Source: Gentiana macrophylla
Lineage: Eukaryota; Streptophyta; Magnoliopsida; Gentianales; Gentianaceae
Assembly (NCBI GenBank): GCA_026214975.1
Contig: CM047807.1
Span: 69,605,824-69,669,823, forward strand
Direction of reading: 5' to 3'
Length of the DNA stretch: 64,000 bases
The notes beneath the pieces were generated by a model, which was not told the DNA's origin, did not search any database, and saw only the letters and a list, made by a program, of their open reading frames with translations. Both the position numbers and the translations under genes were made by a program. The stretch's first letter is position 1; every line of letters starts with the position of its first letter. Of this stretch, positions 21,362-31,951 are shown in pieces.

Positions 21362-23033
21362 ATGGAAGCACCAAGTGAAGAACAACTTCAACCAGATCTA
21401 AATTGGCTAAGAGACCATCCTGAAGAACAAGTCATTGGAGATATTCACACAGGAGTCAGAACTAGAAGACAACTGGAGCACATGCTAACTTGCTTTCTAT
21501 CACAAGTGGAACCCAAGACCATAGATGATGCAATCCAAGATGCAGATTGGATCACAGCCATGCAAGAAGAACTAAATGAATTTGAAAGAAATGAAGTCTG
21601 GGAACTTGTTGATGAGACTGAAATGGCCAACATCATTGGTGCAAAATGGGTATTTAGGAACAAGATGGATGAGCAAGGAACTGTTGTCTGAAACAAAGCA
21701 AGGCTAGTTGCAAAAGGCTATTCCCAAGCTGAAGGAATATATTATGATGAAACATTTGCACCAGTAGCAAGATTGGAAGCAATCAGACTATTTCTAGAAT
21801 TGCTGCACACAAAGGCTTCAAAGTCTATCAAATGGATGTAAAGAGTGCATTCCTAAAGGGACTTTTGGAAGAAGAAGTTTATGTAGAACAACCTCCTGGA
21901 TTTCAAATTAAAGGAAAAGAAGACAAAGTATACAAACTCAAGAAGGCCCTCTATGGCCTCAAACAGGCACCTAGAGCCTGGTATGAAACACTATCACAAT
22001 TTATGATCAAGAATGGATTCAACAAAGGAACTATTGACAAGACTCTATTCAAACTAGAGGAAGGAGCAAGCACTTTGCTAGTACAAATCTATGTTGATGA
22101 TATAATCTTTGGATCCGAAGATGAAAAGCTGTGTGAGAAATTTGGAAACCTGATGAAGAGCAAATTTCAGATGAGCATGATGGGAGAATTAAACTACTTC
22201 CTTGGCCTTCAAGTAAAGCAAATGAAGGATGGCATCTTCATTAGTCAAGCCAAGTATACAAGAGACTTGATACACAAATATGGGATGGATACAAGTGGCA
22301 CAGCAGATACACCAATGTGTGCCAGAGTCATTCTTGGAAAAGATGAAGGAGGAAAAGATGTTGATCAGAAAATGTATAGAGGAATTATTGGATCATTATT
22401 GTACTTAACTGCTAGCAGACCTGGCATAGCATTTGCAGTAGGAGTGTGTGCAAGATTTCAAGCTCAACCAAAAGAATCACATCTTCTAGCAGCTAAATGG
22501 ATAATCAAATACTTGAAAAACACTATAAATGTTGGTATTTGGTATCCAAAAGATGGAGGATTTAAATTAATATCATATTTAGACTCTGACTATGCTGGAT
22601 GCAAAATAGATAGAAAAAGCACCTCTGGAACAAGCCAAATGCTAGGTACCAGACTAGTTTCTTGGTTCAGTAAAAAGCAAAACTCCATATCTACATCAAC
22701 GGTGAAGCGATTATATATAGCAGTAGTATTTGTTGTGCACAAATACTTTGGATAAGACAACAGCTAAGGGATTATGGAGTGGAAGAGAAAACAATTCCAA
22801 TCATGTGTGATAACACAAGTGCAATATCTATTACTGAAAATCCAGTATTGCATTCAAGAACAAAGCACATTGATGTAAGACATCATTTCATCAGAGACCA
22901 TGTTGAAAAGGGGGATGTCATCCTAAAACACATACCCACTGAAGATCAATTGGCTGACATCTTCACTAAACCACTCAGTTATGAAAGATTCAGTAAGCTA
23001 AGAACTGAGTTAGGAATGATTGAAATTGAATAA
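21362..23033 (+). pseudogene. Sirevirus reverse transcriptase and RNase H, broken (Sire1)
   Basis: RT copies element RNA into DNA; RNase H removes the RNA. Visible in order: WITAMQEELNEFERNEVWELV and AKWVFRNK (21540-21665), an in-frame TGA (21689-21691), [15 protein letters not shown], a frame change near 21815, then [10 protein letters not shown] (21832), ALYGLKQAPRAWY, the catalytic YVDD (22090-22101), and the RNase H part (SRPGIAFAVG, SYLDSDYAGC, DRKSTSG, 22420-22630). A further break near 22695-22745 is followed by the RNase H end (MCDNTSAISI, SRTKHIDVRHHFIRDHVEKG) to a TAA at 23031-23033. The 21832-22755 frame is 307 codons, the longest intact pol piece here. Confidence 0.9.
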
Positions 23034-23656
23034 GTATCAAATAGCGGCTAACTGGAGTAATCGGCTAAGTGACTTCATTAACTGGTACGACCTTTGCCGT
23101 TACAGGAGATGCAGCAAGTAAGGCACTGGTATCCAGCGAAGATAACTTAACTGATTGTTAGGAACAGTTAAATGGAGCGGCTCGATGAAGAACTCATTGG
23201 ATCGGCTAAGTGACCCACCAAGGCACTTCACCGAAATAAAGACTTGGATAAATTAAAAGTGTGAACAAAATCAATTCGATTACACGTGGAGAATAAGGAA
23301 ATTATGGATGATTATTCTCAGACACACGCGTGGCGATCAACTTATGATCATGGAGGTAATTATATTATTTTTGAATTATAAACTCCTCGATTCCCGGGCT
23401 CTATCATTACTTACCTCAAACCACTCCCCCATTCCACTCGAATATCGCGATTTGCATACACAAAATCACGCCATTATGTCACAAAATCCTTCCATTTTCA
23501 AAACCACGTTCACACTACCCAAATCACACTATATAAACAAGACTTAGAGATTTTCAGAAATCTTTACGCTTTCTTGGCAATTACAAACCCTACTCTTGTT
23601 ACTTTCTATTACAATCTCAAGTTCATTTTCAAACCTTCTCTCTTTTTAAAAAAAAT
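23034..23656 (+). other. Spacer between pol and env-like region of Sire1
   Basis: About 620 bp without a domain. Its right end resembles a plant promoter and 5' UTR: CTATATAAAC at 23529-23538, then a CT-rich, purine-poor leader to the ATG at 23657. Confidence 0.6.
23529..23538 (+). promoter_or_regulatory. Candidate internal TATA box before the env-like frame
   Basis: CTATATAAAC lies 119 bp before the env-like ATG, spacing typical of a plant gene promoter with a ~90-base leader. In soybean SIRE1 the env-like protein is reported to be made by stop-codon suppression after pol. Here ~620 bp and many stops separate the two, so a separate transcript or splicing would be needed. Promoter activity is inference. 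Confidence 0.4.
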
Positions 23657-24652
23657 ATGGCATCATCCTCCTCAAACACCCAAGCTAGATATGAAAAATT
23701 GATTGCCACGGGATCTTTCTTTCAAGAAGAACACTACTTGAAACTGTGCGGAAATGACGAAGATGCCAAACGATTGGTAGCAGGTTGCAAAATCCTAAAA
23801 CTATCAACCTTTCTCAATCCTCACATAACCGAGGTTTGCTATGAAAGTCTGATTTCCTTCTGGAAATCTGCACAATACGTACCTGGGCTCCCTGCTGAAG
23901 AAGGTGACGAGTGGGAAGAAGACAAGATTGTAGCATCTGTCAACGGAAAAGAAGTGGCGATTACAGAAAAGGTAATTCACAAACATCTTAAACTTTCAAA
24001 TAAAGGCCAAGCAAAAGTGACATCTGTATCACAAAACTTGGATGATTTCTGGGCAACCATTGCCAAAACGGCAAACCCAGGATCTACAAAGGTCAATTGT
24101 TTGAGATCTGCTTTAAAGAAACCATTCAATGAGTTCAGTGCCCTAATTGGCAAGACCATTGAAGGAAAATTGGGAGCAAATAATGCAATGACAGAAATTA
24201 GAATGAGGCTGATGGGAATCATCTACAACAATCTGCAATTCAACTGGGCAAAATACTTCTTTCTAAGACTCAAAGAGCAAATCCAAGGTGAAGAAAAAGC
24301 GGCAAATAAGGGGACAGAAGAAGGAAAGACAAACAAAGGACAATTCTGGGTGAAAAAGTCATATGGGATTCAGTTACACTATCTGTTGCAATGTCTCAAA
24401 GTCCCCACAAGATTACTCCACAAACCGCATGAATCCAAAGTCATGTTCACTTATGTTAAACAACAGCAGAAGGCAGGAGAAGGAAAGAGGAAGAAATCCA
24501 CACGCAGCACCACCAGTCAAAGAAATAAACAAAAGATTCAACGAAGTCTGGAAAAGACAGACTTTGGAAAACTGATTGATGAAGAAGAAGAGGAAGAAGG
24601 TTCTGACACTGAGGCAGAACAGCAAGAAGAAGAAATCAGTGCGGATGAATAG
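23657..24652 (+). CDS. Sirevirus env-like protein, N-terminal 331 residues (Sire1)
   Basis: The ATG after an A-rich leader opens a 331-codon frame. Residues ~10-240 look globular and mixed alpha/beta (EEHYLKLCGNDEDAKRLVAG; FWKSAQYVPGLP; IRMRLMGIIYNN; SYGIQLHYLLQCL) and resemble the N-terminal domain of plant Sirevirus env-like and putative plant transposon proteins. Residues ~275-331 are first Lys/Arg-rich, then Glu-rich (DEEEEEEGSDTEAEQQEEE). No signal peptide is apparent at the N-terminus, nor a clear membrane span, so a classical envelope role is not supported by this part alone. The frame ends in TAG at 24650-24652 and related sequence continues downstream in other frames. Confidence 0.7.
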   Translation: MASSSSNTQARYEKLIATGSFFQEEHYLKLCGNDEDAKRLVAGCKILKLSTFLNPHITEVCYESLISFWKSAQYVPGLPAEEGDEWEEDKIVASVNGKEVAITEKVIHKHLKLSNKGQAKVTSVSQNLDDFWATIAKTANPGSTKVNCLRSALKKPFNEFSALIGKTIEGKLGANNAMTEIRMRLMGIIYNNLQFNWAKYFFLRLKEQIQGEEKAANKGTEEGKTNKGQFWVKKSYGIQLHYLLQCLKVPTRLLHKPHESKVMFTYVKQQQKAGEGKRKKSTRSTTSQRNKQKIQRSLEKTDFGKLIDEEEEEEGSDTEAEQQEEEISADE

Positions 24653-26771
24653 CACCCTAATAAAGAAAACACTGGAGAGGATGAGGAATCAACTCGGAAG
24701 AAATCAGATAACTATGCCTCGCAAATGATATAGATGATCGAATTGCAGATTATCTTGAGTGGAAGGAAGGCGATTCCAAACAACAACTTCAAGACTCAGA
24801 TCGCATGCTTGCTGAAGAAGCATGGCTATTTGACTTTCTGGGAATCACAACTCTGGTAGGTGTACTTGATGAATCACCTCTATGGGACTTGGTTGATGCA
24901 GCCAAGGCAAAACTGCCCCAGACCTCTGGGAGACAAAGTGACGACTCAGAAGATGGTGGAGATGATCATCAGGATGATGGTGATGATCACGATGACAATG
25001 ATGATAATGATCATCATGATGATGATCTTGGTCAAGACAAAGAAGAGGACTCTCCTGCACCAGATGCAATTGATGATACTACTCTTCTTCGTACATTTTT
25101 GAAACCACAAGCCTCCGGCAAGTCTCGCAACTCCAAAGAAAGACAAGTCACTCAACGGCTATCATCAACGTTCCACTATTAATAAAGACAAACATTGTGG
25201 ACCTTTGGTTCACCGCCGCCACTCCAGTCAAGGCAACCCCCGGCATAGAGATAGGGGGAACAGCAGCTCAAGCCACACCAACATATACATCTACCCGAAT
25301 TCTTGAAGATCTAGATGTAAATGTAGATGTCACTCAACATCAAGACAAGGGGACAAGAACGGATCGAAGCTTGGTGAAACAAGACCACATGACTCTCTCG
25401 GTGAACACCGGCATTACAAATGAAACTTTTGAGAAAGCGCGGACTTGTTTGGTGAAGAATTAGAACGACAAGCAATGTATCTCGGATCCATGACTTGACT
25501 TTTAATGACAAAAGCTCCTCCATTGAAAACAAGTTTGAGGCCATTGCGAGAATACATTGATGCACGTAATATTGTTGTTCAACAACAAGGAGATCCGATG
25601 AAGCAACTCAACATCAATATCACTAACGATCTTGCAGGCCTCGGGCAACACATTTCCCAAGAAAACGAATCGGCCGTAGCTTTTGCACTAGACTTAGGAG
25701 TGTCAATGAGAAATTGAATGATCATAACAAAAGATTCACATCTATTGAATCAAAACTTGATTCTCTCGATTGGAACGGCAGAGGCCACCAATAGCATCCT
25801 ACTCAAACAAAGGGATGATGTCGCCAAAAGGAAAAACCGGATAAGCTGAAGGATCAACAATCGACCCCAAATTTCACCGAGGAACAACCGAGAGCAAGAG
25901 ACAGAGAAATAAGAATCGAGAAATGAAGCGGAAGAACAGCAAAGAAAGGGTGGAGAAGAAAGGGAAAAGGCCCTAAAGGAACTCCCCGCATTGGATTTCC
26001 TCACCCTATGCAAAGAAGAGATGATGATAGAGACAGTCCGCAGACAAAGAAAGGCCTGGATCTAGTCAAAGAAAGAGGATCTTTCGACCAACACAGACTC
26101 AAACACGGAGGAAACACCGGTAGAGGTAGCAGCGGCTCCAAATATCTTGGTGAGCACAGAACTTACTGGTCACCAAAGCAAAAGAATATGATGCGAGATA
26201 TCTTTGGACCATGTAAGAGAGTTTTTCAGAGAGCACAGAAGGACTTTATCCTCACTCCTCACAAGATGAAGCTTGGGCTGATTGGCTAAGCTATCAGGAT
26301 GAAAGGATGAGAACCGATATGGCCAAACTCTACAATGAAGTCAAAAGAGAATTTGCACTTCTCAAACAAACCAACAACAAACCAAGCTCACCATACCATC
26401 GTCTGCAAAAGGACCGGAAGACTTGCCAATTTGAACAACAAGAAGATTTCAAATATATGGCAAAATTCTTCAATCCTATGGGGAGAATGGAGAAACAGGA
26501 ACAGTGGAGTCTCTACAAAAGTCTCAAGTTTGCAGATTCACATATTGCTGAGGCTAGGGAAATACTTGAAAAATATTTTAGAGAACCTAAGGCAAATGAG
26601 ACCATGCCTGATTTCAATAGACTTTTTGCCAAAAGAGTTTTCCAAGGTGTATCTGAAAACACAGCTTTGGCTTACTGGAAGTGGAAGTTTCCAGAAATTG
26701 ATTGGAAAGACATGAAAGAGGTTCAGACTACAAAATTCAAGAGGTACAAGGCTGAATTGAGCAAAATATAG
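24653..26771 (+). pseudogene. Sirevirus env-like region, C-terminal part, broken (Sire1)
   Basis: Continuation of the env-like region in several frames. 24805-25182 includes an Asp/His-rich run built of GAT/CAT codons (24955-25035). 25197-25463, 25505-25717 and 26008-26289 are short frames with Ala/Thr/Gln- and Lys/Arg-rich composition. 26307-26771 (154 codons) is helical and charged (MRTDMAKLYNEVKREFALLK; AREILEKYFREP; KWKFPEIDWKDM) and ends in TAG before the polypurine tract. Sire2 has a comparable acidic then helical layout at 11585-10143. Function unknown. Confidence 0.6.
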
Positions 26772-26908
26772 TTTGTAACACTTGAATAAAGTCTTAGAAC
26801 TTATTACCCTATGATGGATGAATAAAATTGCTAAAGTTTTTATTCAGTTGTTTATTATGAAAAATTTTGATTACTTATGTTTAGGCTTATGAGGGTTTTG
26901 GCATCATC

Positions 26909-26922
26909 AAAAAGGGGGAAAT
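26909..26922 (+). other. Polypurine tract of Sire1
   Basis: AAAAAGGGGGAAAT lies directly before the TGTTAGG of the right LTR and primes plus-strand synthesis. Confidence 0.88.
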
Positions 26923-28344
26923 TGTTAGGAACATTTTATTATGTTTTGATGATGGCCATACTAGCTGTTATAGCAAGCCTGAAATAAGTTAGAACTCTCT
27001 GTATAAGTCTTTACTTAGAGTCTGACATGTTGTATAAGTTAGGTCAGACAAGTATTGTACTAGTTGGTAGGACGGCAAAGCAAAAACAGATATTCGGCAA
27101 AGTGAAGCCAGCAAAGCACCAGCAGAGAAGTAATGAAGACATTATGGTCTGACTTATAATCAAGGAAGTCTGTGATGACCTTGGATAAGTCTAAGTTATG
27201 TTTTTAAGTGATGAAACTCAATGTTCAAATATGGTGTACACTGGTCTCACCCAAATCAAGAATCAGTGAAGTACAAAGACTCTCCTAATACTAGAACAAA
27301 GAAGGAAACAGTGAATCGGCTGAGTAGACTGACCTTCGGCAAATGAAAAAAACAAAGCAATGAAGAAAGAACTAACGGCTAAGTCAGAAGGCTCACTCGA
27401 CCGTTCTGAAAACGGCGAAGTAACACTTACCAGATCAGATTTAATATATATGTTGAAGATACAGAAGATCATGCATTAAATGTACAATCAATAGAGGATC
27501 AATCAAGGACGGATTTTCTGCTATACGTTTGAAGAAAGAATCCGATCACTGAAATCAAGAAGAATACAATTAAGGGGGAATCAAGAATAAAATCAAGGAT
27601 TATTCCCTCATTAATATAGCCAACGGACGGAATTTCAAAACCAAAGTTACTCAAGGCTATAAATAGAAGGCATTGACAGAAAAACAAACAACGATTGAAA
27701 AAAAGAGAAATCAAGCAGAAACTCTGTCAATTTGAAAAGCCCTCTCTCTGAACTTACAAGGATACATCTAGTGATTAACTCAAATATCGTAACTACAAAG
27801 TCATACTCGAATCGAGATTGATCAAGCAAGTGTGTGAATCACATTCACATCAAAATCAAGCAAATCGAATCAGAGGCAATCTGAGAAGGAGTTGAATCTG
27901 TGATATTTGTTGAAGGATCTTGATCTTAAGGAGCAACAAAGGAAGGTTTGAATCATCAAGTCATTGCGAGTCAATGAGTGATAGTCTTGTAGATTGTTAA
28001 GCTTGGGAAGCCAAGGACAATCATACTATTGTATTAGTGAAAACAATAGTGAATTCCTCCAATCATCACAGGAGAAGAGTGGATTAAGGGATTACACCAC
28101 CCTGAACCACTATAAGCCTTGTGTCAATTTATTTTCTGCAATTTACTTTACAGCATTCATTTAATTTGCATACATCAAAATTTACATCTGTGACTGTCTA
28201 AACAGATTTTGAAAACAATATAGTAAGAAGGGACTTATCCGCTGCCCAAAAGCTTTTAAACAAAAGAAAAGTTTTTGAAACTCCACTATAGTCATTCACC
28301 CCCCCCCCCTCTGACTATAGTTTCACCCTTCTCTGGGACCAACA
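26923..28344 (+). repeat. 3' LTR of Sire1
   Basis: The 1422 bp start TGTTAGGAACATTTTATT and end CTGGGACCAACA, followed by the CATAT duplication. TATA box at ~27656-27666. Short frames on the minus strand at 27263-27829 are not genes. Confidence 0.92.
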
Positions 28345-29138
28345 CATATTATACTTATGTGTAAATTGAAGGATATTCATGCCGACTGTTGCAAGTAGTT
28401 ATTTATTATTCGATTACTCAATCTTTGAATCGACGGTTATCGCACGAATTATAATAACTGAAGAAATTATGTGTACATTGCGTAGATGATTGGTTATGTG
28501 AACTTAGTTTCGATATTTATCTGCTGATGTATTCCTATCCGCTAGCCATCAAAGCGGAGTAATAAGCTTGAGAATTATCTATTTTTTAACAATGCGTTAA
28601 ACACTGGGCTTGTAGTAACATTACCAAAGTAGCCCCGAGCTTGTGGTAATATTCAACGCTATTGACTAATCCGTGAGAGGGGGATTCTTGCAATGCATAC
28701 TTTACTTTTAAAGCAAGTTTCTTTCTTGAGAGGTGTTAATAATTGAAATTTGAAAAAGCGAAGAAATTCAACTTTTTAAGAGGCTTTGAGTATTTTCTCG
28801 GTCTCCCAGTCCAAAAACCTTCTGGATAACGCTCTTGCTTATTGCACCATGTCTTTACCATAGCGAGGCTTAAGAAGTGGGAATGCTGATGTTGGTAGGT
28901 TAAGACTGCGAAGTTAGCATAAACTTTAATCTTGCCACGATTATATAAAACTGAATGCACATGCACACATCACTTCGATTCATAGCGAGTAGTGAATAAT
29001 GGATACCTTATGAGGATGAATGGTATGAGTTGACTCGAGTTTCATGTGTAAGTATAAGTTGACCATCGAAAGTGTATTCTTGGGGAATAATTTACAGATG
29101 CTTTGCTCGGGACGATCAAAGGCTAAGTGGGGGGTAGT
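28345..29138 (+). other. G1 internal region, right part, with polypurine tract
   Basis: About 790 bp between Sire1 and the right G1 LTR. No protein domain is visible; the minus-strand frame at 28736-28966 has no motif. The end, CTAAGTGGGGGGTAG (29123-29137), is the G1 polypurine tract. Confidence 0.7.
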
Positions 29139-30791
29139 TGATGACGGTCAACTTTATACCTTTATTTACCCATTGATTACCCCCGATTCTAGCTTAAATA
29201 GGCTTTAAGTGGTTAATAATTAGTCATCTCGTGCATAAATTACACCCGAACCGAGTTACGACTCGTTATTATGTAATTAGCCATTTTATTATATTATTTG
29301 ATATTACAAGCCTTGTTTTATGGTTTATTTATAGTGGGCTTGATTTGGAAGCGATTGGAATGGACTTCGGAGGAGAAAATGCACGCAGAAATGGACCAGA
29401 ACGGACCAGCGAAGTAGGCGAGAGGCCCAAAGAATCCTCGGGCAGTTTTGGCAATGAGCCCCGCGCCTGGCCGCCAAAGTGAGTTGACCAAATTACCCTT
29501 AGTTTGAAGACACGTTTTCTATCTCGTTAAGGTTTAGGATTTACAAATTAGGTCGGCTGACGGCTATTCTAAGTCGGTTTTACAGCCTATATAAACTCCC
29601 TTTCATTAGTCACTTTTTACACAACTCATAACACAAATCCTCAGTTTCTCAGAGCAGTTTTTATACAAATTTCCAGCAGCAATAATGTGAGTTATTTGTA
29701 TTTATTTCTTCTTTGTTTGTTGTAATTAGATTCCCCCCAATTATTGTTTATCGTTTGAGATTTTTTGTTCTTAGTTAAACGATGTAGATCTAGGATTACG
29801 ATGTGAGGCAGTGGCGATTCCTCATCTATAAGGATCGACACACCTAGGCCTATGTCTCGTGACCTATGTATGACTTTACTTTGATCAACAATCATGTTTC
29901 TCGTAGATCTATATAATTGCTTTATGAATCTCTATTTTATCCGTTACGTATAGAGAAACGCTAAGATTTAGGTTTTCGCCGCGTCAATCTAGCCACGTCT
30001 TTATGGTGTGATTTTCCACCTAGAATTTCTTATCTTAGTAGGTATGGCTACGGCTACGTTGCTCGTCTGTTTTAATTAGCGTATAATTAGAAAATACCAA
30101 TATAGGGATCCTAGGTCAGCTCATGAATTGATCTTTCGGGACTTTCAGCGAGATCCAGATCTGTTCTGTATTAGGGAATTGAGCTCATCTAGTTATACGT
30201 AAATCGTAGATTAACATGATACCTATAAAGTTAGTGTTAATGGGACAAAGACTGATGCGATCACTTAGGAAGTACGCCTAACCACAGGAATGTTGCCTAG
30301 GTGAAAAATACGGTTAATATCGGCATCCCTAGTATTGTAAGCGTGCATGTTATATGAGATGGATACCCAAAAGGTGAAGTCACGTAATGTAGCACAGTGA
30401 TCTAATGTCCTACCCGGAACTAAGTCAAGTTTAGGGGATGACTTCCGTAGCCAATATAAAAGAAATATGAATCGGGTTAATAGTTGTCGAGTCTAGCTTA
30501 ATTATATGGAATCTCTAGATCCAAACGATAACATAGTAATTGGGGAGGTTAATTACGTTGCTTGTGTTGTGTCGAGTCGTGTCCTTTATCTTTTCTTATC
30601 GTTTTTTGGTCGTAGACTGCCTGCGTGTGCTCGGCATAAATGATTAATTATTTGTATATAAATGATCCACAATTGGTTCCCTGTGGGATCGACCTTGATT
30701 CGCTATAGCTATACTACGATGGACCTAGTCCTCTTGATAGTATTGGTTTATGGTGGTCAAGTATTTTATATATCACTTGATCTCGTTATCA
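29139..30791 (+). repeat. 3' LTR of G1
   Basis: The 1653 bp start TGATGACGGTCAAC and end TCTCGTTATCA, followed by CAACC. They match 11668-13308. TATA box CTATATAAAC at 29587-29596. The GC-rich block at ~29438-29485 differs strongly from its counterpart at 11957-12003. Confidence 0.9.
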
Positions 30792-30796
30792 CAACC

Positions 30797-31951
30797 TGAA
30801 CCTCCTCAAAATGTGTGGGTGATCCTTCCAACCCCATCACCAAATCTAATCTCTGTCCAATCACTGTTTGTTCCTCAGTGAGTAGGACCCTCTCTTCCAC
30901 AAAAATAAAAGGAAAAATAGCCATATTTTCCTCTAGCACTCCTCTGTCATTAGCAACCTTCTGTAGAATATCAGCAGCTTGAGATAAGGTATCCTAAGTG
31001 TCAAACCACACTTGATATTGAACTGAATCCTCAGAAATGATGTCAGGCTCACTGTGTGCTATTACCATCTCCTCATCCAAATTTTCAGTATGCTGATCAT
31101 CAGGATTCACATCAGTTTCCACAACTAAGAATGAATCAGACATACTGACCAGCCTATTATCTCCAAAATTTATTCCATCATAAATTAGAGCCTCCAAATC
31201 ATCTATAGTTAGATCTTCCAGATCTTCATCCATTTGATCAGTTTGCTGGCCCTTAGCAGATTTGTCAGCACTAGTAGACTGTTCTACTCTTGGTTCAGTT
31301 GACAATGCAGTTCCACTGGCTTCTCCTAGATGTGTATGATGATCATCATCAGAATCAAATGATGATGAATCATCACTATTTGGTGCACCCTAGGGTCTTT
31401 AAACAAGATACTTCCTTGTCCCTTTTCTCCTTCAATGAGTTCCATCAACCTCATTTCCAGCAGAGAAGTATCAACCAAGTCAAGTTGATTTTCCACTTCT
31501 TACTTTTCAAAGGCCCATTCTTCAAAATCTGTCATTGGCTCAGCAGCTGGTTTTTGTCTCTTATAGTAGCCAAACTTCCATTGAAAGTAATCAACAACCA
31601 GCTTGAGTGTGGGATCAACATACCCTTCTTTCCTTCCTCTCAAAGGGCATTGATGGCTTTCTAAGAGTTGTTTTTTTAGCTTGTTGTCCTCCAAAGGTCT
31701 CAACAAGAAAATTCAGTGTTTCCTCTGCAGATGCCATCAGGTCAGTAGGCTCATCAGATTGCAAATTTCTCCCTACTACCTCCAACTGCTCAACACTAGG
31801 TTCCTCCTGACTTTCATGTCCATCAGCAGAGTTAGCAACATATTGCTCTTTCCCCTGAATTATTGCTGAAATGGCAGGGTCTTGTATAGTTGTATCAATT
31901 TCCACAACAGGTGCAGATTCAGTAGTCTGCTGTGGTTTTTCAGTAAGTTTC
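30797..31951 (-). pseudogene. Sirevirus env-like region, upstream part (Sire2)
   Basis: Minus-strand frames 31905-31615, 31706-31500 and 31305-30994 encode acidic, Gln/Glu/Ser-rich sequence (EEPSVEQLEVVGRN; KLVVDYFQWKFGYYK; DLEDLTIDDLEALIYDG). It is followed by the G1 duplication copy at 30792-30796, and then continues at 11667 downwards. Frames change at least twice. It ends at 31951 because G2 inserted there. Base composition and the CAG/CTG-rich phrase at 31919-31931 match the left piece. Function as for the other Sirevirus env-like regions: unknown. Confidence 0.6.

Larger units (their letters stand above)
16221..28344 (+). mobile_element. Sire1: full-length Sirevirus (Ty1/copia) with env-like region
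   Basis: This 12.1-kb element has two ~1.42-kb LTRs, a 5-bp duplication, a tRNA-Met-type primer site, copia domain order (gag, protease, integrase, RT, RNase H) and ~3.1 kb of env-like sequence before the polypurine tract. Copia order plus an env-like region defines the Sirevirus lineage of plants. It sits in the internal region of G1, so it is younger than G1. Every long frame is broken, mostly at CAG, CTG or CGN sites. Confidence 0.92.
11668..30791 (+). mobile_element. G1: Ty3/gypsy Athila-like element, non-autonomous, split by Sire1
   Basis: Two LTRs of ~1.65 kb in direct orientation, a TGGCGCC primer site after the left one, a polypurine tract before the right one and a CAACC duplication on both sides define one insertion. 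Without the nested Sirevirus (16221-28349 including one duplication copy) the internal region is only ~3.7 kb. I see no gag, protease, RT or integrase in it, so G1 would depend on proteins of a relative such as G2. The plus orientation follows from the PBS. Membership in the Athila/Tat branch rests on the primer site and LTR layout, not on protein. Confidence 0.8.

Noticed and set aside
23657..24652. Host gene of unknown function
   Set aside because: It lies between pol and the polypurine tract of Sire1, inside both LTRs, in the position of Sirevirus env-like regions.
31947..31951. GTTTC before G2 and also before the LTR at 7941 as a shared duplication
   Set aside because: The two LTRs belong to different families; a five-base match is expected by chance.
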